Assembly: GCA_016707445.1 (NCBI GenBank)
Contig: JADJHR010000001.1
Coordinates: 186,001-250,000 of the forward strand
Direction of reading: 5' to 3'
Source: Rubrivivax sp.
GTDB lineage: Bacteria > Pseudomonadota > Gammaproteobacteria > Burkholderiales > Burkholderiaceae_C
Length of the DNA: 64,000 bases
Part shown: one piece after another, positions 1 to 6,929 of the stretch
Numbering within the stretch: position 1 is the stretch's first letter
Layout of the letters: each line of letters begins with the position of its first letter
The notes under the pieces: model-generated
The model's input: only the letters and a program-made list of their open reading frames with translations
Told to the model about the DNA's origin: nothing
Databases searched by the model: none
Made by a program: the position numbers and the translations under genes

Positions 1-2
1 CC

Positions 3-200
3 GGTCGCAAGGATCGGGCGATCGTGCTCATCTGCCGCAGCGGCAAGCGCTCGGTCGATGCCGGCGTCGAACTTGAAAAGCACGGCTTCACGAACGTGAG
101 CAACGTGCTCGAAGGCTTCGAGGGCGAACTTGATGCCGAGCATCACCGCGGCAACCTGGGAGGATGGCGCAAGCACGGCCTGCCTTGGCGGCAGGTGTGA
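3..200 (+). CDS. rhodanese-like domain protein, C-terminal part (5' end outside window)
   Basis: The first 65 codons read as the C-terminal half of a single-domain rhodanese. The active-site loop CRSGKRS is present with the sulfur-carrying Cys, preceded by the hydrophobic strand AIVLI and followed by the family pattern of a helix (SVDAGVELEKHGF) and the strand NVSNVLEGFEGELD. Rhodaneses move sulfane sulfur through a cysteine persulfide. The end GGWRKHGLPWRQV is typical of short stand-alone rhodanese domains of Proteobacteria. The start lies upstream of base 1, so length and any signal peptide cannot be judged. Sulfur-relay genes follow about 2 kb downstream on the other strand. Confidence 0.85.
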   Translation, partial: GRKDRAIVLICRSGKRSVDAGVELEKHGFTNVSNVLEGFEGELDAEHHRGNLGGWRKHGLPWRQV

Positions 201-275
201 TCGCCGCCACCGCGGGCCAGGCGGTCATCGTGCCGAGGCGGTCGAAAGTCTGATCCCGGGCAAGCTCGGCATCCC

Positions 276-788
276 TCACACCGGCACGGCCTGCACCTCG
301 AAACGCAGGTCCACCAGGTCTGCCAGCATCCAGGTCGCCGGGCCGCCGAGCGCGGCCACCGTTCCCGGGTTGACCAGCCAGGTCGAGCCGCCCTCCACCG
401 TGCGCTGTTGCACCGCCGATGCCTGGTGCGAATGGCCGCAGCAGACGATGTCGTAGTCTCCGGTGCAGGCCATGCCCCGCGCGTAGTGCGGATAGTGCGT
501 CGCGAACAGCCGGCGACCGGCCAGCCGCAGATCGGCGTCGGCGCCGTGGTAGTTGATCAAACCGCCGGATTCGCGGCACAGGTTCCAGATGGCCTGCATG
601 TCGCCGAGATTGTTGCCATGCACCAGGTGCACCGGCAGGCCGATCTCGAGCAAGGGGCGCAGCGTCATGGCGCCGATCAGGTCGCCGCAGTGCAGCACTG
701 CCTGCGCGCCCGCGCGCTGCCCGGCGGCGACCGCGGCGGCCAGCATCGGCGCGCGGTCGTGGCTGTCGGAAACGATGCACAGTTTCAT
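276..788 (-). CDS. YfcE/MJ0936-family metallophosphoesterase
   Basis: A 170-residue calcineurin-like phosphoesterase. The metal-binding blocks are visible in order: DSHD near the N-terminus (MKLCIVSDSHD), GDLIG, GNN and a C-terminal GHSH, followed by the usual NPGT. The length matches the YfcE/MJ0936 class, which hydrolyses phosphodiesters with two metal ions in the cytoplasm; the natural substrate is usually unknown. I start at 788 because MKLCIVSDSHD is the normal N-terminus; a longer reading to 866 adds only non-conserved Arg-rich residues. It faces the rhodanese tail across about 75 bases and appears to be a stand-alone gene. Confidence 0.85.
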   Translation of the reverse strand: MKLCIVSDSHDRAPMLAAAVAAGQRAGAQAVLHCGDLIGAMTLRPLLEIGLPVHLVHGNNLGDMQAIWNLCRESGGLINYHGADADLRLAGRRLFATHYPHYARGMACTGDYDIVCCGHSHQASAVQQRTVEGGSTWLVNPGTVAALGGPATWMLADLVDLRFEVQAVPV

Positions 789-945
789 CGGATTTAGTCG
801 TCGCACTCGCGGTTGGTTGGCTGTTCGGGCTTGGGCGTGCCGTGGCGCGCATGAGTATCGCCGCACCCGACGCAGGCCTCGCTGCCCGAATGGGCTGCGG
901 CGGCGCTCCCCATCGCAGTTATAGACGACGCCCTTGCTTTGGCGA

Positions 946-959
946 AGCGCTCGAGCGCT
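946..959. promoter_or_regulatory. 14-bp perfect palindrome upstream of the LysR gene
   Basis: AGCGCTCGAGCGCT is a perfect inverted repeat in the 274-base gap between the phosphoesterase and the LysR gene. It could be a regulator site for either divergent gene. It lacks the T-N11-A spacing typical of LysR boxes, so the assignment is weak. Confidence 0.25.
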
Positions 960-1062
960 CGACCGCTTGCGCGCGCCCCATGTCTGCCGTGGTCTGCCCC
1001 AATTACCGGGCCAGCGGTTTCATGCTCGAATCCGGGCGGGTCTAAATCTCTGGAGCAGGTCG

Positions 1063-2076
1063 ATGGCGGATCGTCGTCTTCAGGTGTTTCATGCGGTCGC
1101 AAAGCACCTGTCGTTCACCAAGGCGGCTGAAGCGCTGTTCATGACACAGCCGGCGGTCACCTTCCAGATCCGCCAGCTCGAGGAGCAGTTCCATACCCGG
1201 CTGTTCGATCGTGGGCATGGGCGCGTTTCGCTCACCGCTGCCGGCATCCTGGCGCTGGATTTTGCCGAGCGCATCCTCTCGCTGTCCAGCGAACTCGACA
1301 ACCGGCTGCAGGAGCTCGGGGGTCAGCTCGGAGGCCCCTTGCACATCGGCGCGAGCACCACCATCGCCGACTACCTGCTGCCTCGCGTGCTGGGTGCATT
1401 CAAGGCCAACTTTCCGACCGCCGTGCCGCGGCTGTTCGTCGCCAATTCGGATGCGGTGCAGGCGCGCGTGCTCGAGCGCAGCCTCGATGTCGGCTTCATC
1501 GAAGGTGACTCGCACATGCCCGCGCTCGTCGCCGACGTCGTCTGCGACGATGAGCTGCAGATCACCTGCGCGCCCACGCACCCGCTGGCGCAACTGACGT
1601 CGGCCAGCGCCCAGTCGCTGCTGGGGCATGCCCACATCAGCCGCGAGCCCGGCTCGGGCACGCGTGAGGTGGTCGATCACTACCTGCTCAGCTCGGGGGT
1701 TGCGCCCGACACGCTGCAGGGCGTGATGGAACTCGGCAGCCCCGAAGCCTTGAAGGGTCTGGTGGCGACCGGCCTGGGGTTCTCGATCATGTCGCGCGCG
1801 ACCGTGGTCAATGAGATCCGCCTGGGCCAGCTCGTGCAGATCCCGCTCGAACCGCGCTTGATTCGCCAGTTGTCGGTCGTCTATCCGAAGGAGCGGATCC
1901 ATTCAGGACTGGTGAGCAGCTTCGTGGAGTTCGCCAAGCAGGCGCTGGGCGCGACGCCCAGGGCCGAAGCGGCGCCAGGCGACGTGGCGCGCGAACGCGC
2001 AGACACTGCCGTCAGAACCCTGAACAAGCACAGCGCAGGACGCGCAGCGCGGCAGTCGATCCCGATCGAGGAGTGA
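1063..2076 (+). CDS. LysR-family transcriptional regulator
   Basis: A 337-residue LysR regulator. Residues 1-60 form the winged helix-turn-helix (RLQVFHAVAKHLSFTKAAEA, then TQPAVTFQIRQLEEQ). The remainder is a periplasmic-binding-like effector domain beginning GPLHIGASTTIADYLLP. The start at 1063 gives the normal N-terminus MADRRLQVF. The C-terminal tail after about residue 290 (APGDVARERADTAVRT) is not conserved. The gene converges on the sulfur-carrier operon rather than diverging from it, so its target is not clear from position; a role in sulfur metabolism is only inferred. The DNA-binding half resembles CbbR/CysB-class members, but I cannot assign the ligand. Confidence 0.9.
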   Translation: MADRRLQVFHAVAKHLSFTKAAEALFMTQPAVTFQIRQLEEQFHTRLFDRGHGRVSLTAAGILALDFAERILSLSSELDNRLQELGGQLGGPLHIGASTTIADYLLPRVLGAFKANFPTAVPRLFVANSDAVQARVLERSLDVGFIEGDSHMPALVADVVCDDELQITCAPTHPLAQLTSASAQSLLGHAHISREPGSGTREVVDHYLLSSGVAPDTLQGVMELGSPEALKGLVATGLGFSIMSRATVVNEIRLGQLVQIPLEPRLIRQLSVVYPKERIHSGLVSSFVEFAKQALGATPRAEAAPGDVARERADTAVRTLNKHSAGRAARQSIPIEE

Positions 2077-2154
2077 GGGCGGGCCATCCCGGATGTGGGG
2101 GCCGTTGACTGAAGGCGGGTTGCAACGATTCTGAGCAACCACCCCCAGGGACAC

Positions 2155-2337
2155 TCAGCGCCAGAAGACGATGGTATCGGCGGCCAACGTGGCGTCGAGG
2201 ATCTGATCGTACGGCTCGACGCAAGCGCGCACATCGACTTGCAGGCCCAGCGCGCGCAGTGCCTCGACCTGGGCTGCCAGGTCATCGGGCGCACCGTCTG
2301 GCTCGTGCAGCACCAGCACTGTGCGATCGGCGCTCAC
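2155..2337 (-). CDS. small DsrE/TusB-like protein, last gene of the sulfur-carrier operon
   Basis: A 60-residue reading frame starting with GTG that overlaps the preceding stop as GTGA. It opens with a strand typical of the DsrE fold (TVLVLHEPDG) and ends with ILDATLAADTIVFWR. It is shorter than DsrH/TusB (about 95 residues) and has only one Cys (VRACVEP), so it may be a reduced third partner of the two DsrE-like proteins encoded just upstream. Overlap coupling and its position at the end of the operon support it being real; the function is inferred from context only. Confidence 0.5.
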   Translation of the reverse strand: MSADRTVLVLHEPDGAPDDLAAQVEALRALGLQVDVRACVEPYDQILDATLAADTIVFWR

Positions 2338-2585
2338 AGCTGGTACACCACATCGGCCTGCGCCACGGCAGCGGCCACGCGTGCGGGCGCTTCGGCCGGG
2401 TCAGTCACCGCCTCGCAAGGAATCTCGATGAACTCGACCAGCTCTTGCTGCTCGCGCACGGCCGCGGTATCGGGCCATGCGCCGATGCCCAGCACGCGCA
2501 ATTCGGTGTGCAGCAGCGACAAGCCGGCGGCCACGCGCAGCGCTTCGGCAGGGTTGTGTTTGGCGATGACGAGAATTCGTTTCAT
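2334..2585 (-). CDS. small DsrE/DsrF-like protein
   Basis: An 83-residue protein, MKRILVIAKHNPAEALRVAA onward, ending ADVVYQL. The pattern of strand, loop and amphipathic helix (AEALRVAAGLSLL) is that of the DsrE/DsrF family, whose members form complexes that pass sulfur between carriers. One Cys is present (IEIPCEAV). It lies 13 bases after the DsrE gene and overlaps the next small gene, which suggests a three-protein DsrEFH-like assembly. Sequence similarity alone is not strong enough for me to name the subunit. Confidence 0.6.
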   Translation of the reverse strand: MKRILVIAKHNPAEALRVAAGLSLLHTELRVLGIGAWPDTAAVREQQELVEFIEIPCEAVTDPAEAPARVAAAVAQADVVYQL

Positions 2586-2598
2586 GGGCGTGGCCATT

Positions 2599-2946
2599 TC
2601 AAATGACGATGACGCGATCGCAGTCGCGCGCGAGCATCGCGTTCTGCAACTGGCTGCGCAGCTTGAACCCGTCAGGCGCCGGGCCGCCGCCGAACATCTG
2701 CCAGGCGTGCTCGCAGACCTCAAGCTGCAACTGCCCGGCCCGGGCCATCTCGCGCAGCGCGGCGTCGCTCAGCAGGCGCACGCCGGTATCGGTGAGAAAG
2801 CAGCGGCAGGCCCAGCCGCGGGCCACCGCTGCGCGCGCCAGGCCCAGCAGATGCGGGGCCGCGGCGTCGCAGGTGGCCACCAGCCCGAGGCACACGGGCG
2901 CCGCCTGCGACACGTCCGCGGCGGCGGTTTGCACGGCGTCGGCCAT
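2599..2946 (-). CDS. DsrE-family sulfur-relay protein
   Basis: A 115-residue protein of the DsrE/TusD fold: strand VCLGLVATCDA, helix HLLGLARAAVARGWACRCFLTDTGVRLL, then LQLEVCEHAWQMFG with a Cys at the position used as sulfur acceptor in many DsrE-like proteins. It ends DRVIVI. The start ATG overlaps the tusA stop (ATGA at 2945-2948). A DsrE domain directly after TusA is the same pair that is fused in YedF, a protein associated with selenium metabolism; here the halves are separate genes behind a YedE-like transporter. Confidence 0.8.
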   Translation of the reverse strand: MADAVQTAAADVSQAAPVCLGLVATCDAAAPHLLGLARAAVARGWACRCFLTDTGVRLLSDAALREMARAGQLQLEVCEHAWQMFGGGPAPDGFKLRSQLQNAMLARDCDRVIVI

Positions 2947-3200
2947 CAGCTCTTGCGGATCGTCCAGCGCATCGTGCTGCCGGCGTCCTGCGTCTGGTCG
3001 ACGATGTCGTTGCCTTCGCTCTGGCACATCGCGCTGATCGATTCGCCCGAAGACGGGTTGTCGAAGACGAGTTGCAGGGTGTCGCCGGTCTTGAGTTTTT
3101 CCAGCGCCTTCTTGGTGTAGATCTGCGGATGCGGGCAGACGTAGCCCTGCACGTCGAGCTGATAACTGCCTTCGCCGAGCTTTTCGAACTTGGCTGCCAT
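2946..3200 (-). CDS. tusA: TusA-family sulfur carrier protein
   Basis: An 84-residue TusA (SirA) protein. The active-site motif YVCPHPQIYTKKALEKL contains the family CPxP with the persulfide Cys, followed by the expected strand GDTLQLVFDNPSS. TusA proteins are small cytoplasmic carriers that receive sulfane sulfur (or selenium) and hand it to acceptors. It sits between a YeeE/YedE transporter and a DsrE gene. In this arrangement TusA is thought to take sulfur from the thiosulfate-type substrate imported by the YeeE protein. A second, divergent TusA-like protein is encoded at the head of the operon. Confidence 0.9.
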   Translation of the reverse strand: MAAKFEKLGEGSYQLDVQGYVCPHPQIYTKKALEKLKTGDTLQLVFDNPSSGESISAMCQSEGNDIVDQTQDAGSTMRWTIRKS

Positions 3201-3236
3201 GTCGAGGGTTTCCTTTCGCTGCTGTCGTAGCGGGTG

Positions 3237-4697
3237 CTACAGATCGAACTCGAGCGGTGTCTCGCGCGCCATCTTGCGTTCGATCCACCAGTTGAAGAAC
3301 TTCACGCCGACCCAGCCGCCGCTTGTCATGCCCAGCATGAACAGCCAGCCCGAAGGGTCGCCATTGGTCACCGTGGCGAAGAAGGCGCCGATGTTGCAGC
3401 CCATGCCCACGCGCGCGCCGATGCCCATCAGGATGCCGCCCAGGATGGCCCAGGTGGCGATCTCCAGCGTGGGGAACTTGAGCTTGAATTCGTTGTGATA
3501 CAGCGCCATCACCGCGGCGCCGCCGATCACCGCCGCCGACATCCACAGCACCGGGTTGAACAGCGGCGCGGGAATGCCGTTGTCCAGCCCGAAGAAGACG
3601 TTGTCGGTGATGTTCATGCCCAGCTTGGACAGCACCCACGCCGCGCCCTGTGCCTCCTGCGTGGTGACGTAGAAGTAGCCCGGGTCGAACACCGTGTCCT
3701 GGATGCTGAGTCCGGCCTTGTGGCCCATCGCCAACAGCAGCTCACCCGCATTGTTGATGCCCAGATTGAGCTGCAAGGTCTGTATGACCCAGATGTGCAG
3801 GCCGGCCGCCACACCCAGCACCAGACCGGCGATGGCCGTGCGGCGTGAGGCGGTGACCATGCTCCACAGTCCGGCCAGATGCGTCGACAGGCTCGCCTGG
3901 GTGATCTTTTGGCTGCGCAGGTAACCCTTGCGGTACCAGCCGTAGTAGATCACTGCCAGGATGACGATGGCGGGCAGGATCGCGTTGAGCAATGCATTGC
4001 CGATGAAGGCGCCCACGGCACTGTGGTCGTCCATGCCGAGCAGCGCGGCCAGGGTGGTGGCCTTGAGATCCCAGATGTAGCCGGCAAGGAACTGGTCATA
4101 CCAGCCGTTGTTGGCCGAGACCGCCGCAGGCAAGGCCTTGGCCTCGGCCGAGGCGGCCCACGATGCCGGCACGAGCGCATTCGCCACGCCGCCGATATCG
4201 ACGAAGATCGCCTGCGCGAAGCTGAGTGAGAACACCACCAGCAGGGCGGCCACGCTGCCCTCGCCGCTCTTGTACAGGGAGCCCGACGCGCAGCCGCCGG
4301 TGAAGATCATGCCGAAGCCGAAGATGGCGCCGCCGATGACCGAATACAGCCCGATGGGCGAAGCGTGGAAGACGCTCTTGCCCGTCATCGTGACCGCGGC
4401 CGAGACCAGGCTGAACAGCACCACCGCGATCATGATGCCCACCGCCATGCGCGGCACGCCCACGGCAAAGAGGTCGCGGATCGCCGACGCCATGCAGAAG
4501 CGTCCGTACTGCAGGCACATGCCGTAGATGAGGCCGAACCACAGGTAGGCCGAGAAGTAGATGTAGCGTGTGTCTGCCGCGTAGGTGCCCAGTGAGATGA
4601 GCACGAAGGCGCCCACCAGGGCAAAGGCAGCCAAGCGGTGCGTTCGCCCGGCGGCTGCGCCCACGGCCTCTATGGTGTTGCTGGCATGAGCCCCCAT
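3237..4697 (-). CDS. YeeE/YedE-family thiosulfate/selenium-type membrane transporter
   Basis: A 486-residue polytopic membrane protein. The YeeE/YedE hallmarks are present: GRFCMASA near residue 60, TGGCASGSLY near 140 and GMGCNIGAFF near 420. These hold the Cys residues that in the thiosulfate transporter TsuA/YeeE relay the substrate through the membrane. It is longer than the roughly 350-residue YeeE proteins and closer to the YedE class, a marker of selenium metabolism. The start at 4697 (MGAHASNTIEAVG) follows a GGAG-type ribosome site on the minus strand; a longer frame to 4832 overlaps the upstream gene. Neighbours on both sides are TusA-like carriers, so transport is probably coupled to persulfide formation. 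Substrate (thiosulfate, selenite-derived or other) is not decided by sequence. Confidence 0.88.
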   Translation of the reverse strand: MGAHASNTIEAVGAAAGRTHRLAAFALVGAFVLISLGTYAADTRYIYFSAYLWFGLIYGMCLQYGRFCMASAIRDLFAVGVPRMAVGIMIAVVLFSLVSAAVTMTGKSVFHASPIGLYSVIGGAIFGFGMIFTGGCASGSLYKSGEGSVAALLVVFSLSFAQAIFVDIGGVANALVPASWAASAEAKALPAAVSANNGWYDQFLAGYIWDLKATTLAALLGMDDHSAVGAFIGNALLNAILPAIVILAVIYYGWYRKGYLRSQKITQASLSTHLAGLWSMVTASRRTAIAGLVLGVAAGLHIWVIQTLQLNLGINNAGELLLAMGHKAGLSIQDTVFDPGYFYVTTQEAQGAAWVLSKLGMNITDNVFFGLDNGIPAPLFNPVLWMSAAVIGGAAVMALYHNEFKLKFPTLEIATWAILGGILMGIGARVGMGCNIGAFFATVTNGDPSGWLFMLGMTSGGWVGVKFFNWWIERKMARETPLEFDL

Positions 4698-4728
4698 CGT
4701 CGCTTCTCCTGCTGTCACTGGCCGCCGC

Positions 4729-5079
4729 TCAGGCGCCGACCTTCTTCGCAAAAATCTTCCAGCAATCGTCCAGATGCACCGTGGCCAGGTGGACACAGTC
4801 ATGCCCGGGCAGCATGAATGGAATGGTTTCAACCGCGCTCAGGTTGTCCGACACGATCTCGACCACCAGGCCGGGGCGCATCGAGGCCAGCACGCGCTTG
4901 ATCACGAGATTCGTGCGCAGGCAGGTCTGGCCGAGAAAGTCGAGTTGCAGGTCGGCGCCGTAGGCGTTTGCAGGTGCCGGCTGGGCGACGCTGACCTTCA
5001 GCCCGCTGAGATCAAAGCCGCGCGCAAACATGCCCGGCAACAAATGCTTCAGCGGATCCGACGACTCTTGGCGGGCCAT
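4729..5079 (-). CDS. divergent TusA-like protein lacking the CPxP prolines
   Basis: A 116-residue protein whose C-terminal 75 residues follow the TusA fold: LDFLGQTCLRTNLVIKRVL, then GLVVEIVSDNLSAVETIPF. The acceptor Cys is retained, but CPxP is replaced by CLRT. An N-terminal extension of about 40 residues (MARQESSDPLKHLLPGMFA) precedes the domain and there is no signal peptide. It is the first gene of the minus-strand operon, 31 bases upstream of the YeeE/YedE gene, and probably acts as a partner of that transporter. The lost prolines, which shape the loop around the persulfide Cys, suggest a specialised carrier rather than an ordinary TusA. Confidence 0.7.
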   Translation of the reverse strand: MARQESSDPLKHLLPGMFARGFDLSGLKVSVAQPAPANAYGADLQLDFLGQTCLRTNLVIKRVLASMRPGLVVEIVSDNLSAVETIPFMLPGHDCVHLATVHLDDCWKIFAKKVGA

Positions 5080-5381
5080 GCCAGCAGCACTCCGTTCTCG
5101 ATTCGACTGCCACGCTCAAAGCAAGTCATGTGCCTGTCAAGAACCTCCAGGGTCGGGCTGCATCCAACCCCCCTGATCGCCTTGATGCAGGGCCTGCGAT
5201 GCATGCAAATTGACAGCGCTCTGACCCCACAGCTTGAAATGTGCAATCCACCCTCGGCCTCGGCAAAGCTGCGCTGCCCGCTGGAAATGCGGCCGCGTGC
5301 CCGGCACGCAAAGTGCTAAGCGTTGTTGATCGCAGGAGAAGATCCACCGGATCAGGGCCAACCATAGGAAGGGTGACGACC
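5080..5381. other. 302-base divergent intergenic region
   Basis: This gap separates the minus-strand sulfur-carrier operon from the plus-strand cytochrome cluster, so it should hold promoters for both. Its right end contains a well-formed sigma-54 promoter (separate entry). A GC-rich imperfect dyad (TGCAGG/CCTGC) at about 5186-5198 lies about 100 bases upstream of that promoter, where an NtrC-type activator could bind; this is only a candidate. I see no gene in it. Confidence 0.5.
5302..5317 (+). promoter_or_regulatory. predicted sigma-54 (-24/-12) promoter of the rhodanese-cytochrome-porin cluster
   Basis: CGGCACGCAAAGTGCT matches the sigma-54 consensus TGGCACG-N4-TTGCW except for the first base and one base of the -12 element. 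It has the obligatory GG (5303-5304), N10, GC (5315-5316) spacing. The predicted transcript would start near 5328, 54 bases before the first ATG. The cluster ends with a sigma-54 activator carrying an intact GAFTGA loop, so the promoter and its regulator are encoded together. The match is seen directly; use of the site is inferred. Confidence 0.65.
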
Positions 5382-6875
5382 ATGATGAGCAGGAGACTTG
5401 CCGCAACAGCCACCGCGTTCACGCCATGGCGTGTGTGGGCGTCGATCAGCTTGGCGGCCGTGCTGGCTGCTTGCGGCGGTGCGGGCAGCGACGAAGACCG
5501 TTCGAGCGGCGCTTTGGCCACGATCGTCGTGAATTCGCCGGCCGCCATCGCACAGGCCTCGGCCGACGACTACGAGGCCAATGTCAACGGCCTCATCACC
5601 GCCACGACGCTGCAGCGCTGGATGGCCGACTGGGTCGCCAACCGTCCGGCCGGCGTCACCGGCAAGTTGATCATTTTCCAGGCCAGCGCTGGCCCCGCCG
5701 GTGCCGAGTACATCAAACCGAACAACCTGGCGGTCTTCACGTATCTGTCGCCCTCGTCGGAGTGGATCCAGACGCGTTCCAACGGCGTCATCCTGACGCC
5801 GAGCATGGTGCCCGACGGCCCGACGATGGACGCCTTGCTTGCCAAGTACAACATCGACCCCAAGAACGACATGGTCGTGTGCGCCCAGGGCACCGGCAAC
5901 ACCGGCAATGCCATGGCGCAGGGGCGATGCTGGTATGCGTTGCGCTACTGGGGCATGGATGCGAAGAATCTCGCGTTGCTCAATGGCGGTAATCAGTGGA
6001 TCAATGGCAACGGGCTCGCGGCAGGCGATTTCGCCACCACCGCCAGCGCAGCGCCGGGCGCGGGCCGCGCCAGCGTGAAAGACCTGCGGGTGGACAACTC
6101 CGCGCTGCTGGCCACCTTCGAGGATCTGCTCAACGTGCTGCCCGCCAACGACGCCAACCTGCGCAGCGACGGCGTGATGATCTGGGACGCACGCAGCGTG
6201 GGCCAGTTCAGCGCGGGTGAGCGGCTGGAGCAGGGCGACTCGGGCTTTGCCGCCTGCGGCTCGCCGATCTGCGTGCCGGCGGCGGGCTACGACTACATGA
6301 AGTCGTTCCAGAACAGCGGCTCGCGCCAGGGTCACCCACGCGGCACGCTGCAGTTGAATTTCTCCAACCTGCTCGACGGCAGCAAGGGTTTTGCCTACAA
6401 GCCCAAGGCGCAGATTGCGGCCTACATGAACGGCGATGCCGACTCCAACGGCGTGCGCATGATCGACGCGGCTTACATCGGCGTGGGCGGTGGCGCTGCC
6501 TACCAGGCCGGCGATACCGTCTATGTCTATTGCGAGACGACCTTCCGCGCGATGATCACCGGCATGGCCAGCGCGGTCATCATGGGCTACCCGACGCGCT
6601 TCTACGACGGTGCGATGGTGGAATGGAATTCGTTGTCGAACCTTGCCGATGCCACGGGCCAGGCCATCCTGCCGGCCGACTCGCCTTGGCGCACGGATCT
6701 GAAGTCGTTCTTCCGCCCGGCGTCCAGCCCGTCCCTGGTCGCCCAGCGCAGCATCGTCGACGCCTATGCCACGCATGCCAACCGGATCGTTCTGGACGAC
6801 AAGTCCTACAAGCAGAACCTGGGTGGCGCAGGCGGCGGTGGCAGCGGTGCACCACCCAATCCCTGCGGCGGCTGA
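5382..6875 (+). CDS. double-rhodanese outer-membrane/periplasmic lipoprotein (ExtH-like)
   Basis: A 497-residue secreted lipoprotein: the signal peptide ends in the lipobox LAAC with lipidated Cys31. Two rhodanese modules follow. The first carries VVCAQGTGN with Cys167, the second VYVYCETTFRA with Cys384, each followed by the usual helix and a WxxxG/YDGAMVEW strand. The C-terminus is a Gly-rich tail ending NPCGG. ATG at 5382 follows AGGAAGGGTGA; the longer frame to 5241 lacks a signal. Rhodanese lipoproteins of this sort are encoded beside ExtI-type porins in Geobacter and in selenite-reducing bacteria. Here it is first in a cluster with two multiheme cytochromes and a porin. I infer binding or transfer of a chalcogen (S, Se or Te) in the periplasm or at the outer membrane; the substrate is unproven. 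Confidence 0.8.
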   Translation: MMSRRLAATATAFTPWRVWASISLAAVLAACGGAGSDEDRSSGALATIVVNSPAAIAQASADDYEANVNGLITATTLQRWMADWVANRPAGVTGKLIIFQASAGPAGAEYIKPNNLAVFTYLSPSSEWIQTRSNGVILTPSMVPDGPTMDALLAKYNIDPKNDMVVCAQGTGNTGNAMAQGRCWYALRYWGMDAKNLALLNGGNQWINGNGLAAGDFATTASAAPGAGRASVKDLRVDNSALLATFEDLLNVLPANDANLRSDGVMIWDARSVGQFSAGERLEQGDSGFAACGSPICVPAAGYDYMKSFQNSGSRQGHPRGTLQLNFSNLLDGSKGFAYKPKAQIAAYMNGDADSNGVRMIDAAYIGVGGGAAYQAGDTVYVYCETTFRAMITGMASAVIMGYPTRFYDGAMVEWNSLSNLADATGQAILPADSPWRTDLKSFFRPASSPSLVAQRSIVDAYATHANRIVLDDKSYKQNLGGAGGGGSGAPPNPCGG

Positions 6876-6929
6876 TGCGGCCAAGGTGCCGCTGCCGCGT
6901 TCCCGCGGTGCGGCGCGTCAGGTAGATCG

